DNA from: Marinobacter maritimus
Lineage (GTDB): Bacteria > Pseudomonadota > Gammaproteobacteria > Pseudomonadales > Oleiphilaceae
Reading direction: 5' to 3'
Assembly: GCF_007671675.1 (NCBI RefSeq)
Contig: NZ_VCGW01000001.1
Coordinates: 868,001 to 932,000, forward strand
DNA length: 64,000 nt
Position 1 is the stretch's first letter; each line of letters opens with the position of its first letter. Both the position numbers and the translations under genes were made by a program. This document shows, piece by piece, positions 1 through 9,867 of this stretch. The notes beneath the pieces are model-generated. The model had not been told where the DNA came from. It saw nothing but the letters and a program-made list of their open reading frames with translations, and searched no databases.

Positions 1-298
1 GCGAGAATACTTCTCCTGGCGTTTTGCGGTAGATTTTGCCGGAGGCGTGCTGGATATGTTGGGTGGTGATGCGGAAGTCGAAGCGGTGATCAGTGCAAGC
101 CTGGGCGAAGTTGAAATAACCTCAGCCCGGCCATTGTCTGCAATCAACGGCTATAGGGCCATGTTTGATCTCGTTCCGGGGGACTCTGAAGAGCCCATTA
201 ATATCCGGCTGTATCTGCGCCTGGGCGATGAACCGCTCACAGAAACCTGGGTATACCAGTACTCGCCGCCACCCATGTCCGAACGTAAGCTCTATTGA
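1..298 (+). CDS. Glucan biosynthesis protein OpgG/OpgD family, C-terminal end (5' truncated by window)
   Basis: The reading frame is open from the first bases of the window and ends with TGA at 296-298, so only about 98 C-terminal residues are visible. The visible end contains a stretch of the type LRLGDEPLTETWVYQY, which resembles the end of the MdoG/OpgG and OpgD periplasmic proteins needed for osmoregulated periplasmic glucan (OPG) backbone synthesis or release. The upstream phrase FSWRFAVDFAGG also fits that family. The N-terminal signal peptide and most of the protein lie outside the window, so OpgG and OpgD cannot be told apart. The following gene starts about 120 bp downstream behind its own promoter region, so this is probably the last gene of its own unit. 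Confidence 0.7.
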   Translation, partial: REYFSWRFAVDFAGGVLDMLGGDAEVEAVISASLGEVEITSARPLSAINGYRAMFDLVPGDSEEPINIRLYLRLGDEPLTETWVYQYSPPPMSERKLY

Positions 299-330
299 GA
301 AATGCTTGTTTAGGGCGCCATCTCTAACGG

Positions 331-415
331 ATTGTTGACAATATGTATGCAGCATTGTTGACAAAGTGGGCTTCAGGGGATAGTTTTGTCGATATTGCAT
401 CCAGATTGTCGACAA
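331..415 (+). promoter_or_regulatory. Promoter and repeated palindromic operators of the propionate operon
   Basis: Three 10-bp palindromic boxes of the form TTGTNNACAA lie at 332-341 (TTGTTGACAA), 355-364 (TTGTTGACAA) and 406-415 (TTGTCGACAA, a perfect palindrome). A fourth, imperfect copy is at 386-395 (TTGTCGATAT). A candidate sigma70 promoter overlaps them: TTGACA at 358-363, a 17-bp spacer, and a weak TAGTTT at 381-386. Dimeric GntR/FCD regulators commonly bind short palindromes of this kind. The boxes sit directly before the GntR gene, so autoregulation and control of the whole prp operon are likely. The last box ends three bases before the chosen start codon, an arrangement that favours repression. 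Confidence 0.65.
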
Positions 416-418
416 ACT

Positions 419-1099
419 ATGCCGGATATCACATCTCAAACCTACACCCGCGCCGATGAGGCCTTCGATTGTCTGCAAACGGCAATCGTAAAAGGGGATC
501 TTGCGCCGGGTGACAAAATCGGTGAGTTGGATCTCTGCTCACGCTTTGAGTTGACGCGAGGCCCGCTCCGGGAAGCTCTTGGCCGCCTTGAGTCCCGCGG
601 GCTTCTGGTTCGCCGTCCCCACGCTGGCGTGAAAGTTGTCTCTGTAAGCGCATCGGAGCTGGTTGAGCTATACCGTATTCGTGAAGTCATGGAAGGTCTG
701 GCTGCCCGCCAGGCTGCCGAACGCATGACCGACCAGGAAATTGCCGACCTAAAGGCCACTCTGGATGCCCACGAAACCATGATCGACGAAGCTCGTGGGC
801 AGGCCTATTATCAGGCAGAAGGGGATTACGACTTCCACCACCGCATTGCCACCGGTAGTCGAAACACCAAGCTGGCCCAGATGCTCCTGGGTGATCTCTA
901 TTACATGGTGCGGATGTACCGCTACAGGCTAAGCACCTCTGCCGGTCGCCCCCACCGTGCCCTTGGCGAGCACCGCCGAATTGTAGAAGCCATTGCCCAG
1001 CGTGATGGTGAACTCGCAGAATTTCTGATGAAAAGACACATCAACGCCGCTCGTGAAAATATCGAGAAGCAAATCGAGGAAGGCGTTTTAACTGTCTGA
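419..1099 (+). CDS. prpR: GntR-family (FCD subfamily) transcriptional regulator of the propionate operon
   Basis: This is a 226-residue protein with an N-terminal winged helix-turn-helix (about residues 10-75, including the phrase LTRGPLREALGRLESRGLL typical of GntR proteins). A C-terminal all-helical FCD ligand domain follows (about 85-220). I chose the ATG at 419 because homologues start close to the HTH. An in-frame TTG at 386 would place extra residues on top of operator boxes. The gene is first in line with prpB (33 bp gap) and so is the likely pathway-specific regulator of 2-methylcitrate metabolism, probably sensing a cycle intermediate. The family is clear; the name prpR and the effector are inferred from position only. 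It is not the sigma54-dependent PrpR of enterobacteria. Confidence 0.8.
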   Translation: MPDITSQTYTRADEAFDCLQTAIVKGDLAPGDKIGELDLCSRFELTRGPLREALGRLESRGLLVRRPHAGVKVVSVSASELVELYRIREVMEGLAARQAAERMTDQEIADLKATLDAHETMIDEARGQAYYQAEGDYDFHHRIATGSRNTKLAQMLLGDLYYMVRMYRYRLSTSAGRPHRALGEHRRIVEAIAQRDGELAEFLMKRHINAARENIEKQIEEGVLTV

Positions 1100-1132
1100 C
1101 TGTTCTAACTATCTGATAAGAGAGGATCAAAC

Positions 1133-2023
1133 ATGTCCAATAAGCTCTCCCCGGGCGCGCGTTTCCGCAAAGCCCTGAACGACAACAAACCCCTGCAGAT
1201 TGTAGGCACCATCAACGCTTATGCTGCGATGATGGCGGAAAAAATCGGGCATCAGGCCATCTACCTTTCTGGCGGCGGCGTGGCGAACGCCTCATATGGC
1301 TTGCCTGATCTGGGCATGACCAGCCTGAACGATGTAGTCGAAGACGTGCGCCGTATCACCGCAGCAACCGACCTGCCGTTGCTCGTGGATATCGACACCG
1401 GTTGGGGTGGTGCCTTCAATATTGCCCGTACTATTCAGCAGATGGAACGTGCAGGCGCCGCCGCTGTTCACATTGAAGATCAGGTAGCCCAGAAGCGCTG
1501 CGGACACCGTCCGAACAAGGAGATTGTTTCCAAAGAGGAAATGGTCGACCGCATTAAAGCGGCTGCAGACGCCCGGGTAGATAAAGACTTCTTTATTATG
1601 GCCCGCACCGATGCCTTCCAGAAAGAAGGCCTCGAGGCAGCCATTGATCGTGCCAAAGCCTGCATCGAAGCCGGTGCCGATGGCATTTTTGCTGAAGCGG
1701 TCACCGAACTGGAACACTACAAGGCATTCTCTGAGGCCTTGGGTGACGTGCCTCTGCTGGCCAACATCACCGAGTTTGGTGCTACGCCGCTATACAACCG
1801 CAAAGAGCTTGGCGAGTCCGGCGCAGCCATGGTGCTGTATCCGTTAAGCGCCTTCCGCGCCATGAATAAAGCCGCGGTAACGGTTTACCAAAGCATTCTT
1901 GAGAAGGGTGATCAGAAAGACGTGGTTGATTTGATGCAAACCCGTATGGAGCTCTACGATTACCTGAATTATCACGATTTCGAGCAGAAGCTGGACCAAC
2001 TGTTTCAGCAATCCAAGGGCTGA
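1133..2023 (+). CDS. prpB: 2-methylisocitrate lyase
   Basis: PrpB cleaves 2-methylisocitrate to pyruvate and succinate, the last step of the methylcitrate cycle, in the cytoplasm. The 296-residue protein is full length and carries the isocitrate-lyase-superfamily motif KRCGHRP with the catalytic cysteine at residue 123, the usual PrpB position. It also has the metal-binding region [11 protein letters not shown] (about residues 83-93). A purine-rich ribosome site (GAGAGGA) precedes the ATG. It follows the GntR gene and precedes prpC with about 80 bp between, consistent with one operon. Confidence 0.95.
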   Translation: MSNKLSPGARFRKALNDNKPLQIVGTINAYAAMMAEKIGHQAIYLSGGGVANASYGLPDLGMTSLNDVVEDVRRITAATDLPLLVDIDTGWGGAFNIARTIQQMERAGAAAVHIEDQVAQKRCGHRPNKEIVSKEEMVDRIKAAADARVDKDFFIMARTDAFQKEGLEAAIDRAKACIEAGADGIFAEAVTELEHYKAFSEALGDVPLLANITEFGATPLYNRKELGESGAAMVLYPLSAFRAMNKAAVTVYQSILEKGDQKDVVDLMQTRMELYDYLNYHDFEQKLDQLFQQSKG

Positions 2024-2106
2024 TTCAAGCCTGATAACACATTGTTTTGACCACCGGGCTTCTCGAACGAAACCCGGTCAATCATAAATATAGAGGGAGA
2101 GCACCC

Positions 2107-3237
2107 ATGGCTGAAGCAAAAAAATCAGGTGGCGCAGGACTGCGCGGTCAGGTCGCCGGTGAAACGGCACTGTGCACTGTTGGTCAAACTGGAACCGGTC
2201 TTACTTATCGCGGTTACGACGTAAGTGATCTGGCGGACAACGCGCAGTTTGAGGAAGTGGCGTACCTGCTACTGCGAGGAAAACTACCGAACCAGCAAGA
2301 ACTGGATGCCTACAAGAAAAAGCTTCAGAGCCTGCGTGGGTTGCCCCACGCCCTGAAGACCGTTCTGGAAAACATCCCCAAAGACGCTCATCCTATGGAC
2401 GTAATGCGCACCGGCGCTTCGATGCTGGGTACCCTGGAAACCGAGCAGGACTTTAGCGAACAGGACGACAGAATCGACCGTTTGCTGGCGCTGTTCCCGT
2501 CTATCATTACCTACTGGTACCGTTTCGTCCACGAAGGCGTGCGCATTGAAACCGACAGTGACGTGGACTCCATCGGTGGTCATTTCCTCGAGCTGCTGCA
2601 TGGCAAAAAACCGAGCGAACTGCATGAGCGGGTGATGAACGTATCCCTGATACTTTACGCCGAGCATGAGTTCAACGCTTCCACCTTCACCGCGCGCGTT
2701 TGCGCTTCCACGCTTTCTGATATCCATAGTTGTGTGACAGGCGCTATTGGCACCCTGCGTGGCCCGCTGCACGGCGGCGCCAATGAAGCGGCCATGGAGC
2801 TGATCCAGCGCTTCAAGAATGCTGACGAGGCTGAAGAAGGCCTGATGGGCATGCTGGCACGTAAAGAAAAGATCATGGGCTTCGGCCACGCGGTTTACAC
2901 CGAGTCAGATCCCCGCAATGTGATCATCAAGAAATGGTCTGAAAAATTGTCGAAGGAAGTAGGCGATACGGTTCTGTACCCGGTATCCGTGCGCTGCGAA
3001 GAAGTCATGTGGCGCGAGAAGAAACTGTTCTGTAACGCTGACTTCTTCCATGCCTCGACTTACCACTTCATGGGCATCCCGACTGAGCTGTTCACGCCGA
3101 TTTTCGTCATGTCCCGTGTTTCTGGGTGGACTGCCCACGTGAAAGAGCAGCGGGCCAATAACCGGATTATCCGCCCGAGTGCCGATTATACGGGGCCGGA
3201 CCACGCTGAATGGCTGCCGATTGATAAGCGCGCATAA
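2107..3237 (+). CDS. prpC: 2-methylcitrate synthase
   Basis: PrpC condenses propionyl-CoA with oxaloacetate to give 2-methylcitrate. The 376-residue protein has citrate-synthase-family active-site regions: GPLHGGANEAAME (first catalytic histidine) and GFGHAVYTESDPR (second histidine). Its length is that of short PrpC/CitZ-type enzymes rather than GltA. I chose the ATG at 2107 because GAGGGAGAG lies just upstream. An in-frame TTG at 2047 would add 20 residues unlike the family. The gap to acnD is 22 bp, so co-translation is likely. Confidence 0.93.
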   Translation: MAEAKKSGGAGLRGQVAGETALCTVGQTGTGLTYRGYDVSDLADNAQFEEVAYLLLRGKLPNQQELDAYKKKLQSLRGLPHALKTVLENIPKDAHPMDVMRTGASMLGTLETEQDFSEQDDRIDRLLALFPSIITYWYRFVHEGVRIETDSDVDSIGGHFLELLHGKKPSELHERVMNVSLILYAEHEFNASTFTARVCASTLSDIHSCVTGAIGTLRGPLHGGANEAAMELIQRFKNADEAEEGLMGMLARKEKIMGFGHAVYTESDPRNVIIKKWSEKLSKEVGDTVLYPVSVRCEEVMWREKKLFCNADFFHASTYHFMGIPTELFTPIFVMSRVSGWTAHVKEQRANNRIIRPSADYTGPDHAEWLPIDKRA

Positions 3238-3259
3238 TTCAAGGGATACGAGTCTTCTC

Positions 3260-5872
3260 ATGAACACAAACTACCGCAAACCCCTACCAGGCACCGACCT
3301 GGATTATTTCGACACCCGCCAGGCTGTTGAAGAGATCCAGGCTGGCGCCTACGACAAGCTTCCGTACACCTCCCGAATCCTGGCCGAGCAGCTGGTTCGC
3401 CGCTGTGATCCGGATGCTTTGACGGATTCCCTTGAACAGCTCATCGAGCGCAAGCGCGATCTCGACTTCCCCTGGTACCCGGCTCGCGTAGTCTGCCACG
3501 ACATCCTGGGCCAGACCGCTCTGGTGGATCTGGCAGGTTTGCGTGATGCGATTGCCGAGAAGGGCGGTGATCCCGCGAAAGTGAACCCGGTGGTTCCCAC
3601 GCAGCTAATCGTGGATCACTCCCTGGCCGTTGAACACGCCGGCTTCGAGGAAGATGCGTTCGATAAAAACCGCGCCATCGAAGACCGCCGTAACGACGAC
3701 CGGTTCCACTTTATCAACTGGACGAAAACCGCGTTCAAAAACGTGGATGTAATTCCTCCAGGCAACGGCATCATGCACCAGATTAACCTGGAGAAAATGT
3801 CCCCCGTGATTCAGGCGCGTGCCGATGGAGAAGGTAAGCGCGTAGCCTTCCCGGACACTTGCGTAGGTACAGACAGCCACACCCCGATGGTGGATGCCTT
3901 GGGCGTTATCTCCGTGGGTGTTGGCGGCCTGGAAGCCGAAAGCGTGATGCTTGGCCGTGCCTCTATGATGCGACTGCCGGATATCGTGGGTGTTGAGCTC
4001 ACCGGCAAACTGCAGCCGGGCATCACCAGCACAGACATGGTACTGGCCCTGACCGAGTTTCTGCGCAAAGAGCGTGTGGTAGGTGCCTATCTGGAATTCT
4101 ATGGTGAAGGTGCAGACAGCCTCACCATCGGTGACCGTGCAACTATCTCTAACATGACACCGGAATACGGTGCCACGGCTGCAATATTCTACATTGATGG
4201 CCAGACCATCGATTACCTCAAGCTGACCGGTCGTGAAGATGAGCAAGTGGCTCTGGTAGAAAAGTACGCCAAACACACCGGCCTCTGGGCAGATGCCCTG
4301 AAAACTGCCGAATACGAGCGCGTTCTGACGTTTGATCTCTCCACCGTTACCCGCACCCTGGCTGGCCCCTCCAACCCGCACGCGCACTTGCCGACCTCCG
4401 AGCTGAAAGAGCGTGGTATCGCCGGCGAGTGGGAGTTGGAAGAAGGCAAAATGCCCGATGGTGCCGTTATCATCGCGGCCATCACCAGCTGCACAAACAC
4501 CAGCAACCCGCGCAATATGGTGGCTGCAGGCCTGATTGCTCGCAACGCCAACAAGCTGGGCCTGACCCGCAAGCCCTGGGTGAAGTCCTCCCTGGCACCG
4601 GGCTCCAAAACCGTCAAAATGTACCTGGAAGATGCCAAGCTGCTGTCCGAACTGGAAAATCTCGGCTTCGGCGTGGTGGCGTTTGCCTGTACAACCTGTA
4701 ACGGCATGAGCGGTGCGCTGAATCCTGTCATTCAGAAAGAAGTCGTTGACCGCGATCTGTACGCGACGGCAGTGCTTTCTGGTAACCGTAACTTCGATGG
4801 CCGAATTCACCCCTACGCCAAGCAGGCATTTCTTGCATCACCGCCTTTGGTGGTGGCCTACGCGATTGCAGGGACCATCCGCTTCGATATCGAAAAAGAT
4901 GCGTTGGGCTACGATAAAGACGGAAACCCCGTTACCTTGATGGACATCTGGCCGGATGACACCGAAATCGACGCCATTGTGAAACAATCGGTGAAGCCGG
5001 AGCAGTTCCGCAGCACCTACATTCCCATGTTCGATATCACCCGCGATGCGCAGGCCAATACCAATCCCCTGTATGACTGGCGCGAAATGAGCACCTACAT
5101 CCGCCGCCCGCCATACTGGGAAGGTGGCATGGTGGGAGAGAAGCAGCTCAAAGGCATGCGACCGTTGGCGGTGTTGCCAGACAACATCACCACGGACCAC
5201 CTGTCGCCATCCAACGCCATCATGATGGACAGCGCAGCCGGTGAATATCTGCACAAAATGGGCGTGCCGGAGGTCGACTTCAACTCCTACGCAACCCACC
5301 GTGGCGATCACCTGACCGCCCAACGCGCAACCTTTGCCAACCCTAAACTGTTCAACGAAATGGTGTTGGATGAAAACGGCAAAGTGAAGCAGGGTTCTAT
5401 GGCGCGGATTGAGCCGGAAGGCAAGGTTACCCGCATGTGGGAAGCCATTGAGACCTACATGGAGCGCAAGCAGCCTTTGATCATCATCGCCGGCGCCGAC
5501 TACGGCCAAGGCTCGTCCCGTGACTGGGCAGCGAAAGGTGTTGCGTTGGCGGGTGTTGAAGCCATTGCTGCGGAAGGTTTTGAACGCATCCACCGCACCA
5601 ACCTGGTCGGCATGGGCGTTATGCCTCTGCAGTTCGAGGAAGGCACCACGCGCAAGACGCTGAAAATTGACGGCACTGAAACCTTTGATGTCGAAGGCAC
5701 GGCTGCGCCCGGCGCGAAGCTGACTCTGGTTATGCATCGTAAAGATGGAAGCTCTGAGCGGGTGCCGGTGATCTGCCGGTTGGATACTGCCGAAGAATTG
5801 TCCATCTACTCCGCTGGTGGTGTATTGCAGCGCTTTGCCGAGGACTTCCTTCAGTCTGAAGGCGCCGCGTGA
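3260..5872 (+). CDS. acnD: Fe/S-dependent 2-methylcitrate dehydratase AcnD
   Basis: AcnD is an aconitase-type enzyme that dehydrates 2-methylcitrate to a 2-methylaconitate isomer, which PrpF then isomerises. The 870-residue protein shows the three [4Fe-4S] ligands of the aconitase family: Cys411 in AITSCTNTSNP, and Cys477 and Cys480 in FACTTCNGMSG. It also has the C-terminal swivel-domain motif ADYGQGSSRDWAAKG. The ATG at 3260 was chosen because frames starting further upstream would run into the end of prpC. The adjacent prpF identifies this as AcnD rather than the housekeeping aconitase AcnA. Confidence 0.93.
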   Translation: MNTNYRKPLPGTDLDYFDTRQAVEEIQAGAYDKLPYTSRILAEQLVRRCDPDALTDSLEQLIERKRDLDFPWYPARVVCHDILGQTALVDLAGLRDAIAEKGGDPAKVNPVVPTQLIVDHSLAVEHAGFEEDAFDKNRAIEDRRNDDRFHFINWTKTAFKNVDVIPPGNGIMHQINLEKMSPVIQARADGEGKRVAFPDTCVGTDSHTPMVDALGVISVGVGGLEAESVMLGRASMMRLPDIVGVELTGKLQPGITSTDMVLALTEFLRKERVVGAYLEFYGEGADSLTIGDRATISNMTPEYGATAAIFYIDGQTIDYLKLTGREDEQVALVEKYAKHTGLWADALKTAEYERVLTFDLSTVTRTLAGPSNPHAHLPTSELKERGIAGEWELEEGKMPDGAVIIAAITSCTNTSNPRNMVAAGLIARNANKLGLTRKPWVKSSLAPGSKTVKMYLEDAKLLSELENLGFGVVAFACTTCNGMSGALNPVIQKEVVDRDLYATAVLSGNRNFDGRIHPYAKQAFLASPPLVVAYAIAGTIRFDIEKDALGYDKDGNPVTLMDIWPDDTEIDAIVKQSVKPEQFRSTYIPMFDITRDAQANTNPLYDWREMSTYIRRPPYWEGGMVGEKQLKGMRPLAVLPDNITTDHLSPSNAIMMDSAAGEYLHKMGVPEVDFNSYATHRGDHLTAQRATFANPKLFNEMVLDENGKVKQGSMARIEPEGKVTRMWEAIETYMERKQPLIIIAGADYGQGSSRDWAAKGVALAGVEAIAAEGFERIHRTNLVGMGVMPLQFEEGTTRKTLKIDGTETFDVEGTAAPGAKLTLVMHRKDGSSERVPVICRLDTAEELSIYSAGGVLQRFAEDFLQSEGAA

Positions 5873-5945
5873 AAATTGGGGCCTGGCAGCTTTCCAAGCC
5901 CAGGCCCCGTCTTCGAATCCTGATGTGATTACTGAGAGCACCGAA

Positions 5946-7112
5946 ATGACTTACGCTCCCCAAATCAAAATCCCCGCGACCTACATGCGTGGCGGCACCA
6001 GCAAAGGCGTATTTTTTCGTCTGAGCGATCTCCCCGATAAAGCCCAAACACCAGGCCAAGCCCGGGACAACATATTGCTGAGAGTAATTGGCAGCCCGGA
6101 CCCTTACCAGAAGCAAACCGATGGCATGGGCGGCGCTACATCCAGCACCAGCAAAACCGTTATCCTGAGCAAAAGCACCCAGCCGGATCATGATGTGGAT
6201 TACCTGTTCGGGCAGGTGAGCATAGACAAGCCCTTCGTGGACTGGAGCGGGAACTGCGGCAACCTCACTGCAGCCGTTGGAGCCTTTGCTATCAACAGTG
6301 GTTTCGTAGCAAAAGAACGAATCCCGGAAAACGGCACTGCGGTGGTGCGTATCTGGCAGGCCAATATCCGCAAGACCATCATTGCCAACGTACCCATCAC
6401 CAACAGTGAAGTTCAGGAGACCGGCGATTTTGAGCTGGACGGAGTAACTTTCCCAGCAGCGGAAGTACAGGTTGAGTTCATGGATCCGGCCGATGGCGAA
6501 GGCTCCATGTTTCCCAGCGGTAATCTGGTGGATGAGCTGGAAGTTCCAGGTGTTGGTGCCCTGAAAGCCACCATGATCAATGCTGGCATTCCAACGGTGT
6601 TTATCAACGCGGATGCGGTTGGTTATACAGGCACGGAACTGCAAGACGACATCAACAGCGATCCCAAAGCTCTGGCGATGTTCGAGAGCATTCGCGCTCA
6701 TGGGGCCTTGCAAATGGGCCTTATCCAGAACATCGAAGAAGCCGCCGCCCGACAACACACACCAAAAGTTGCTTTCGTAGCCCCGCCGGCGGACTACACT
6801 TCATCAAGTGGCAAGAAGATCGGCGCAGGTGACATCGATGTGCTGGTGCGTGCGCTCTCGATGGGCAAGCTGCATCACGCCATGATGGGAACAGCCGCAG
6901 TGGCTATAGCGACCGCAGCGGCCATTCCAGGAACACTGGTGAACCTGGCTGCAGGCGGCAGTGATCGCACTTCAGTTACCTTTGGCCATCCCTCAGGCAC
7001 TCTGCAGGTTGGTGCAGAAGCAAAAGAAGTGGACGGTCAGTGGACGGCGACCAAAGCCATCATGAGCCGTAGCGCGAGAATTCTGATGGAGGGCTGGGTG
7101 CGCGAGGCATAA
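5946..7112 (+). CDS. prpF: 2-methylaconitate cis-trans isomerase PrpF
   Basis: PrpF works with AcnD by converting the trans-2-methylaconitate made by AcnD to the cis isomer. The 388-residue protein belongs to the diaminopimelate-epimerase-like fold. It has the family opening [16 protein letters not shown] and the motif [18 protein letters not shown] containing the conserved cysteine. The start at 5946 is preferred to upstream in-frame codons that overlap acnD, because the family begins shortly before the RGGTSKG motif. It lies 73 bp after acnD and 58 bp before prpD. Confidence 0.93.
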   Translation: MTYAPQIKIPATYMRGGTSKGVFFRLSDLPDKAQTPGQARDNILLRVIGSPDPYQKQTDGMGGATSSTSKTVILSKSTQPDHDVDYLFGQVSIDKPFVDWSGNCGNLTAAVGAFAINSGFVAKERIPENGTAVVRIWQANIRKTIIANVPITNSEVQETGDFELDGVTFPAAEVQVEFMDPADGEGSMFPSGNLVDELEVPGVGALKATMINAGIPTVFINADAVGYTGTELQDDINSDPKALAMFESIRAHGALQMGLIQNIEEAAARQHTPKVAFVAPPADYTSSSGKKIGAGDIDVLVRALSMGKLHHAMMGTAAVAIATAAAIPGTLVNLAAGGSDRTSVTFGHPSGTLQVGAEAKEVDGQWTATKAIMSRSARILMEGWVREA

Positions 7113-7170
7113 GCCTCTTCACCTTGGATTTTTTTGCATTAGACCCCGAACCCCGAAAGGAGGAACGAAC

Positions 7171-8655
7171 ATGTCTGCAACATTCGATCTCAACGAGCGG
7201 CCTGATTACGACGACGTTCTGCAGCGAATTGCAGATTACGTTCTGACTTATCAGGTGAAGAGCGAGGAAGCCTGGACTACAGCTCGGCACTGTTTAATGG
7301 ACACGCTCGGTTGCGGCCTGTTGGCGCTGCGCTTTCCGGAGTGCACCAAGCATCTCGGGCCGATTGTCGAGGGCACTGTGGTTCCCCACGGTGCCCGGGT
7401 TCCCGGTACTTCGTTTCGTCTTGATCCCGTCAAGGCTGCCTGGGATATAGGCTGCATCGTGCGTTGGCTGGATTACAACGACACCTGGCTGGCAGCTGAG
7501 TGGGGGCACCCTTCGGATAATCTGGGTGGCATTCTGGCTATTGCAGACCACCTGTCCCAGAAACGCGTTGCCGAGGGCAAGGAATCGCTAACCGTGCGCG
7601 ACGTTCTTGAAGCCATGATCATGGCCCATGAAATTCAGGGTGTGCTGGCGCTGGAGAACTCGTTCAATCGGGTAGGGCTGGACCACGTTTTATTGGTGAA
7701 AGTCGCCTCCACTGCAGTCACCGCCAAGCTCATGGGGGCCACACGCGAGCAGCTGCTGTCGGCGCTCTCTCACGCCTGGGTTGATGGGCAAGCTCTGCGA
7801 ACCTACCGTCACGCACCCAACGCGGGCTCCCGAAAATCCTGGGCGGCCGGTGATGCCACATCACGGGCGGTTCGCCTTGCGGATATTGCCATGCGAGGCG
7901 AGATGGGGATTCCCAGTGCCCTGACAGCGCCCCAGTGGGGCTTTTACGACGTGCTTTTCAGCAAAACCAATAAAGACCAAGCTCTCAAGCCGGAAGACAA
8001 GCGTGAGTTTTCATTGCCTCAGGATTTCGGTTCCTACGTAATGGAAAACATTCTGTTCAAGATTTCCTTCCCCGCGGAATTTCACGCTCAGACGGCTGCC
8101 GAGGCCGCTGTAACGCTTCATCCACAGGTTAAAGACCGGCTCGGCGAGATCGACCGGATTGTTATCACGACACACGAGTCCGCAATTCGTATTATTTCCA
8201 AGAAAGGCAAACTGGCAAACGCGGCTGACCGCGATCACTGCCTGCAGTACATGGCCGCAGTGCCGCTGATTTTTGGTAATCTCAACGCAGAGCACTACGA
8301 GGACAGCTTTCACGAAGCCAACCCGCTAATCGATATGTTGCGGGACAAAATGGAAATCATCGAGGACGAGCGCTATACCCGGGAATATCTGGAGGCGGAC
8401 AAGCGCTCCATCGCTAACGCCATTCAGGTTTTCTTCACGGACGGCTCCAGCACCGAGCAGGTTGCGGTTGATTACCCCATCGGCCACCGCAGGCGCAGAA
8501 AAGAGGGGATTCCGCTGTTGGAAGAAAAATTCAGAGAGAATCTCTCAACCCGATTTGTCGCGCAACGATGCGATGAAATCTTCACTCTCTGTGACAATCA
8601 GAAGACGCTTGAGGCCACGCCGGTCCACGAGTTTGCGGCGCTGTTTGCGATTTAG
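7171..8655 (+). CDS. prpD: 2-methylcitrate dehydratase PrpD
   Basis: PrpD is the cofactor-independent 2-methylcitrate dehydratase of the MmgE/PrpD family. The 494-residue protein is full length and has family features such as [20 protein letters not shown] (about residues 94-113) and [15 protein letters not shown] strong ribosome site (AAAGGAGG) sits before the ATG. It ends the operon and is followed by a bidirectional terminator. It is notable that both dehydration routes, AcnD plus PrpF and PrpD, are encoded in the same operon. Confidence 0.93.
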   Translation: MSATFDLNERPDYDDVLQRIADYVLTYQVKSEEAWTTARHCLMDTLGCGLLALRFPECTKHLGPIVEGTVVPHGARVPGTSFRLDPVKAAWDIGCIVRWLDYNDTWLAAEWGHPSDNLGGILAIADHLSQKRVAEGKESLTVRDVLEAMIMAHEIQGVLALENSFNRVGLDHVLLVKVASTAVTAKLMGATREQLLSALSHAWVDGQALRTYRHAPNAGSRKSWAAGDATSRAVRLADIAMRGEMGIPSALTAPQWGFYDVLFSKTNKDQALKPEDKREFSLPQDFGSYVMENILFKISFPAEFHAQTAAEAAVTLHPQVKDRLGEIDRIVITTHESAIRIISKKGKLANAADRDHCLQYMAAVPLIFGNLNAEHYEDSFHEANPLIDMLRDKMEIIEDERYTREYLEADKRSIANAIQVFFTDGSSTEQVAVDYPIGHRRRRKEGIPLLEEKFRENLSTRFVAQRCDEIFTLCDNQKTLEATPVHEFAALFAI

Positions 8656-8743
8656 AGCCGTTCGGAGCCATTACAAATATTACCTACGGCTTGTACCACT
8701 GGTTACAATTCGATGGGGTTTTACATCAGCCTGTTAATTAAGC

Positions 8744-8778
8744 CAAAAAAATCCCGGACACATGCCCGGGATTTTTTG
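8744..8778. terminator. Bidirectional rho-independent terminator
   Basis: A hairpin with arms ATCCCGG (8751-8757) and CCGGGAT (8766-8772) is flanked by a run of A on the left and a run of T on the right. It can therefore terminate transcription from prpD on the plus strand and from the convergent ATPase gene on the minus strand. Confidence 0.85.
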
Positions 8779-8795
8779 TTTGCCGGTGACCTGTT

Positions 8796-9836
8796 TTACT
8801 TTCTACCCGGCGATAGAGGCTTTACATTGTCAGGCGCCCCGATATTTTCCCGACGGGAAGACTGCTCGTCTGGAAAAATCGCAGCCAACCGGCTGTCAAT
8901 ACGCTCGAGTGCTTCCGCCATGCGCAGAAGAGCGTTTGTTGCGTTCGCCATGTCGCCTGTATTGAGCGCGCCTTGCTCGGGAGTCGGGTGTTCCCGCTTC
9001 TTCAGGCCGGTCAGTTTGGGTGTATTCTCCGGCAGTTCGTCTCCCAGCAAATCCTTGCGAATGGATTTGAGATCGTGGGGGTCGATAAACGGTCGGTCTT
9101 CGGAATAGGCGCACATCATCATGCCGTCACACAGCTTGTTGATCAGCCGGGGAATGCCTTTGCTAAGCTTGTGGATTTCGCGAACGGTGTCGCCATCAAA
9201 AAGCTTGTTGCCGCCGTGGCCGGAAACCAGCAGCCGGTAGTCAATATACTCAGCCGTCTCAGCAAGCGTAAGACCTTCCAGGTGGAAGAACAGTTTTACC
9301 CGCTGAGCAAGCTGGGGAATGTCCAGGACCGCCTGTTTCAGCTCCGGCTGGCCCAGCAGGATAACCCGCATTGAAGGCCCGCCCATGCTTTCCATTCCGG
9401 CCAGCATACGGACGTCTTCAAGGTTCTCCCGGGTGAGGTTCTGCGCTTCGTCAATGGTTAACACCACTGGTGTGCCGGCGGTGGCCATTTTCTCCAGGTA
9501 ATCGGTAATCTGGAACAGCATGGCAACCTTGCTGTCATCCGTCACAAGCATTCCAGCCTTGCGAAGAATCAGACCAAACAGATCTTTCGACTCCAGGTTG
9601 GTGTAGGCGATATTGAGTAGCTTCAGGTTGCCTTCGAGGTTGCGGACAGTCTTCTTCAGCAGGGTTGTCTTGCCAGAACCGATTTCACCGCTAATAACCA
9701 CAAAGCCTTCAGAGCTCCAGATGGCCGAAGACATGTATACATAAGCCCGGGAATGTTGCTGGCTCATGTAAATAAAATCGTCCTCCGGTGTGATGCGGAA
9801 GGGGTGCCTGTGGAGACCAAAAAATTCCAGATACAT
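8796..9836 (-). CDS. XrtA/PEP-CTERM locus-associated AAA ATPase
   Basis: This is a 346-residue ATPase of the ExeA/GspA-like group found in exosortase A exopolysaccharide loci. It opens with MYLEFFGLHRHPFRITPE, has Walker A GEIGSGKTT at residues 50-58, and has Walker B within VVLTIDEAQN. The C-terminal 50 residues are polar and low in conservation. I chose the ATG at 9836, preceded by AGGAA, over an in-frame TTG two codons upstream. The cellular role is not known; coupling ATP hydrolysis to EPS assembly or export is an inference from the locus. It follows the deacetylase gene on the same strand with about 30 bp between. Confidence 0.85.
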   Translation of the reverse strand: MYLEFFGLHRHPFRITPEDDFIYMSQQHSRAYVYMSSAIWSSEGFVVISGEIGSGKTTLLKKTVRNLEGNLKLLNIAYTNLESKDLFGLILRKAGMLVTDDSKVAMLFQITDYLEKMATAGTPVVLTIDEAQNLTRENLEDVRMLAGMESMGGPSMRVILLGQPELKQAVLDIPQLAQRVKLFFHLEGLTLAETAEYIDYRLLVSGHGGNKLFDGDTVREIHKLSKGIPRLINKLCDGMMMCAYSEDRPFIDPHDLKSIRKDLLGDELPENTPKLTGLKKREHPTPEQGALNTGDMANATNALLRMAEALERIDSRLAAIFPDEQSSRRENIGAPDNVKPLSPGRK

Positions 9837-9867
9837 ATACAATTCCTGTTCAGCTTTTTACCCTGAA

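Noticed and set aside
386..418. TTG start for the GntR gene 11 codons upstream
   Set aside because: It would overlap operator boxes and has no ribosome site; the family begins near the ATG at 419.
3605..4810. Long open frame on the minus strand opposite acnD (about 400 codons)
   Set aside because: It lies wholly inside a clear aconitase-family gene, has no recognisable motifs, and is rich in His, Gln and Gly as expected for antisense of a GC-rich gene.
4838..6758. Further long minus-strand frames opposite acnD and prpF
   Set aside because: Antisense shadows of well-identified genes; no ribosome sites or domains.
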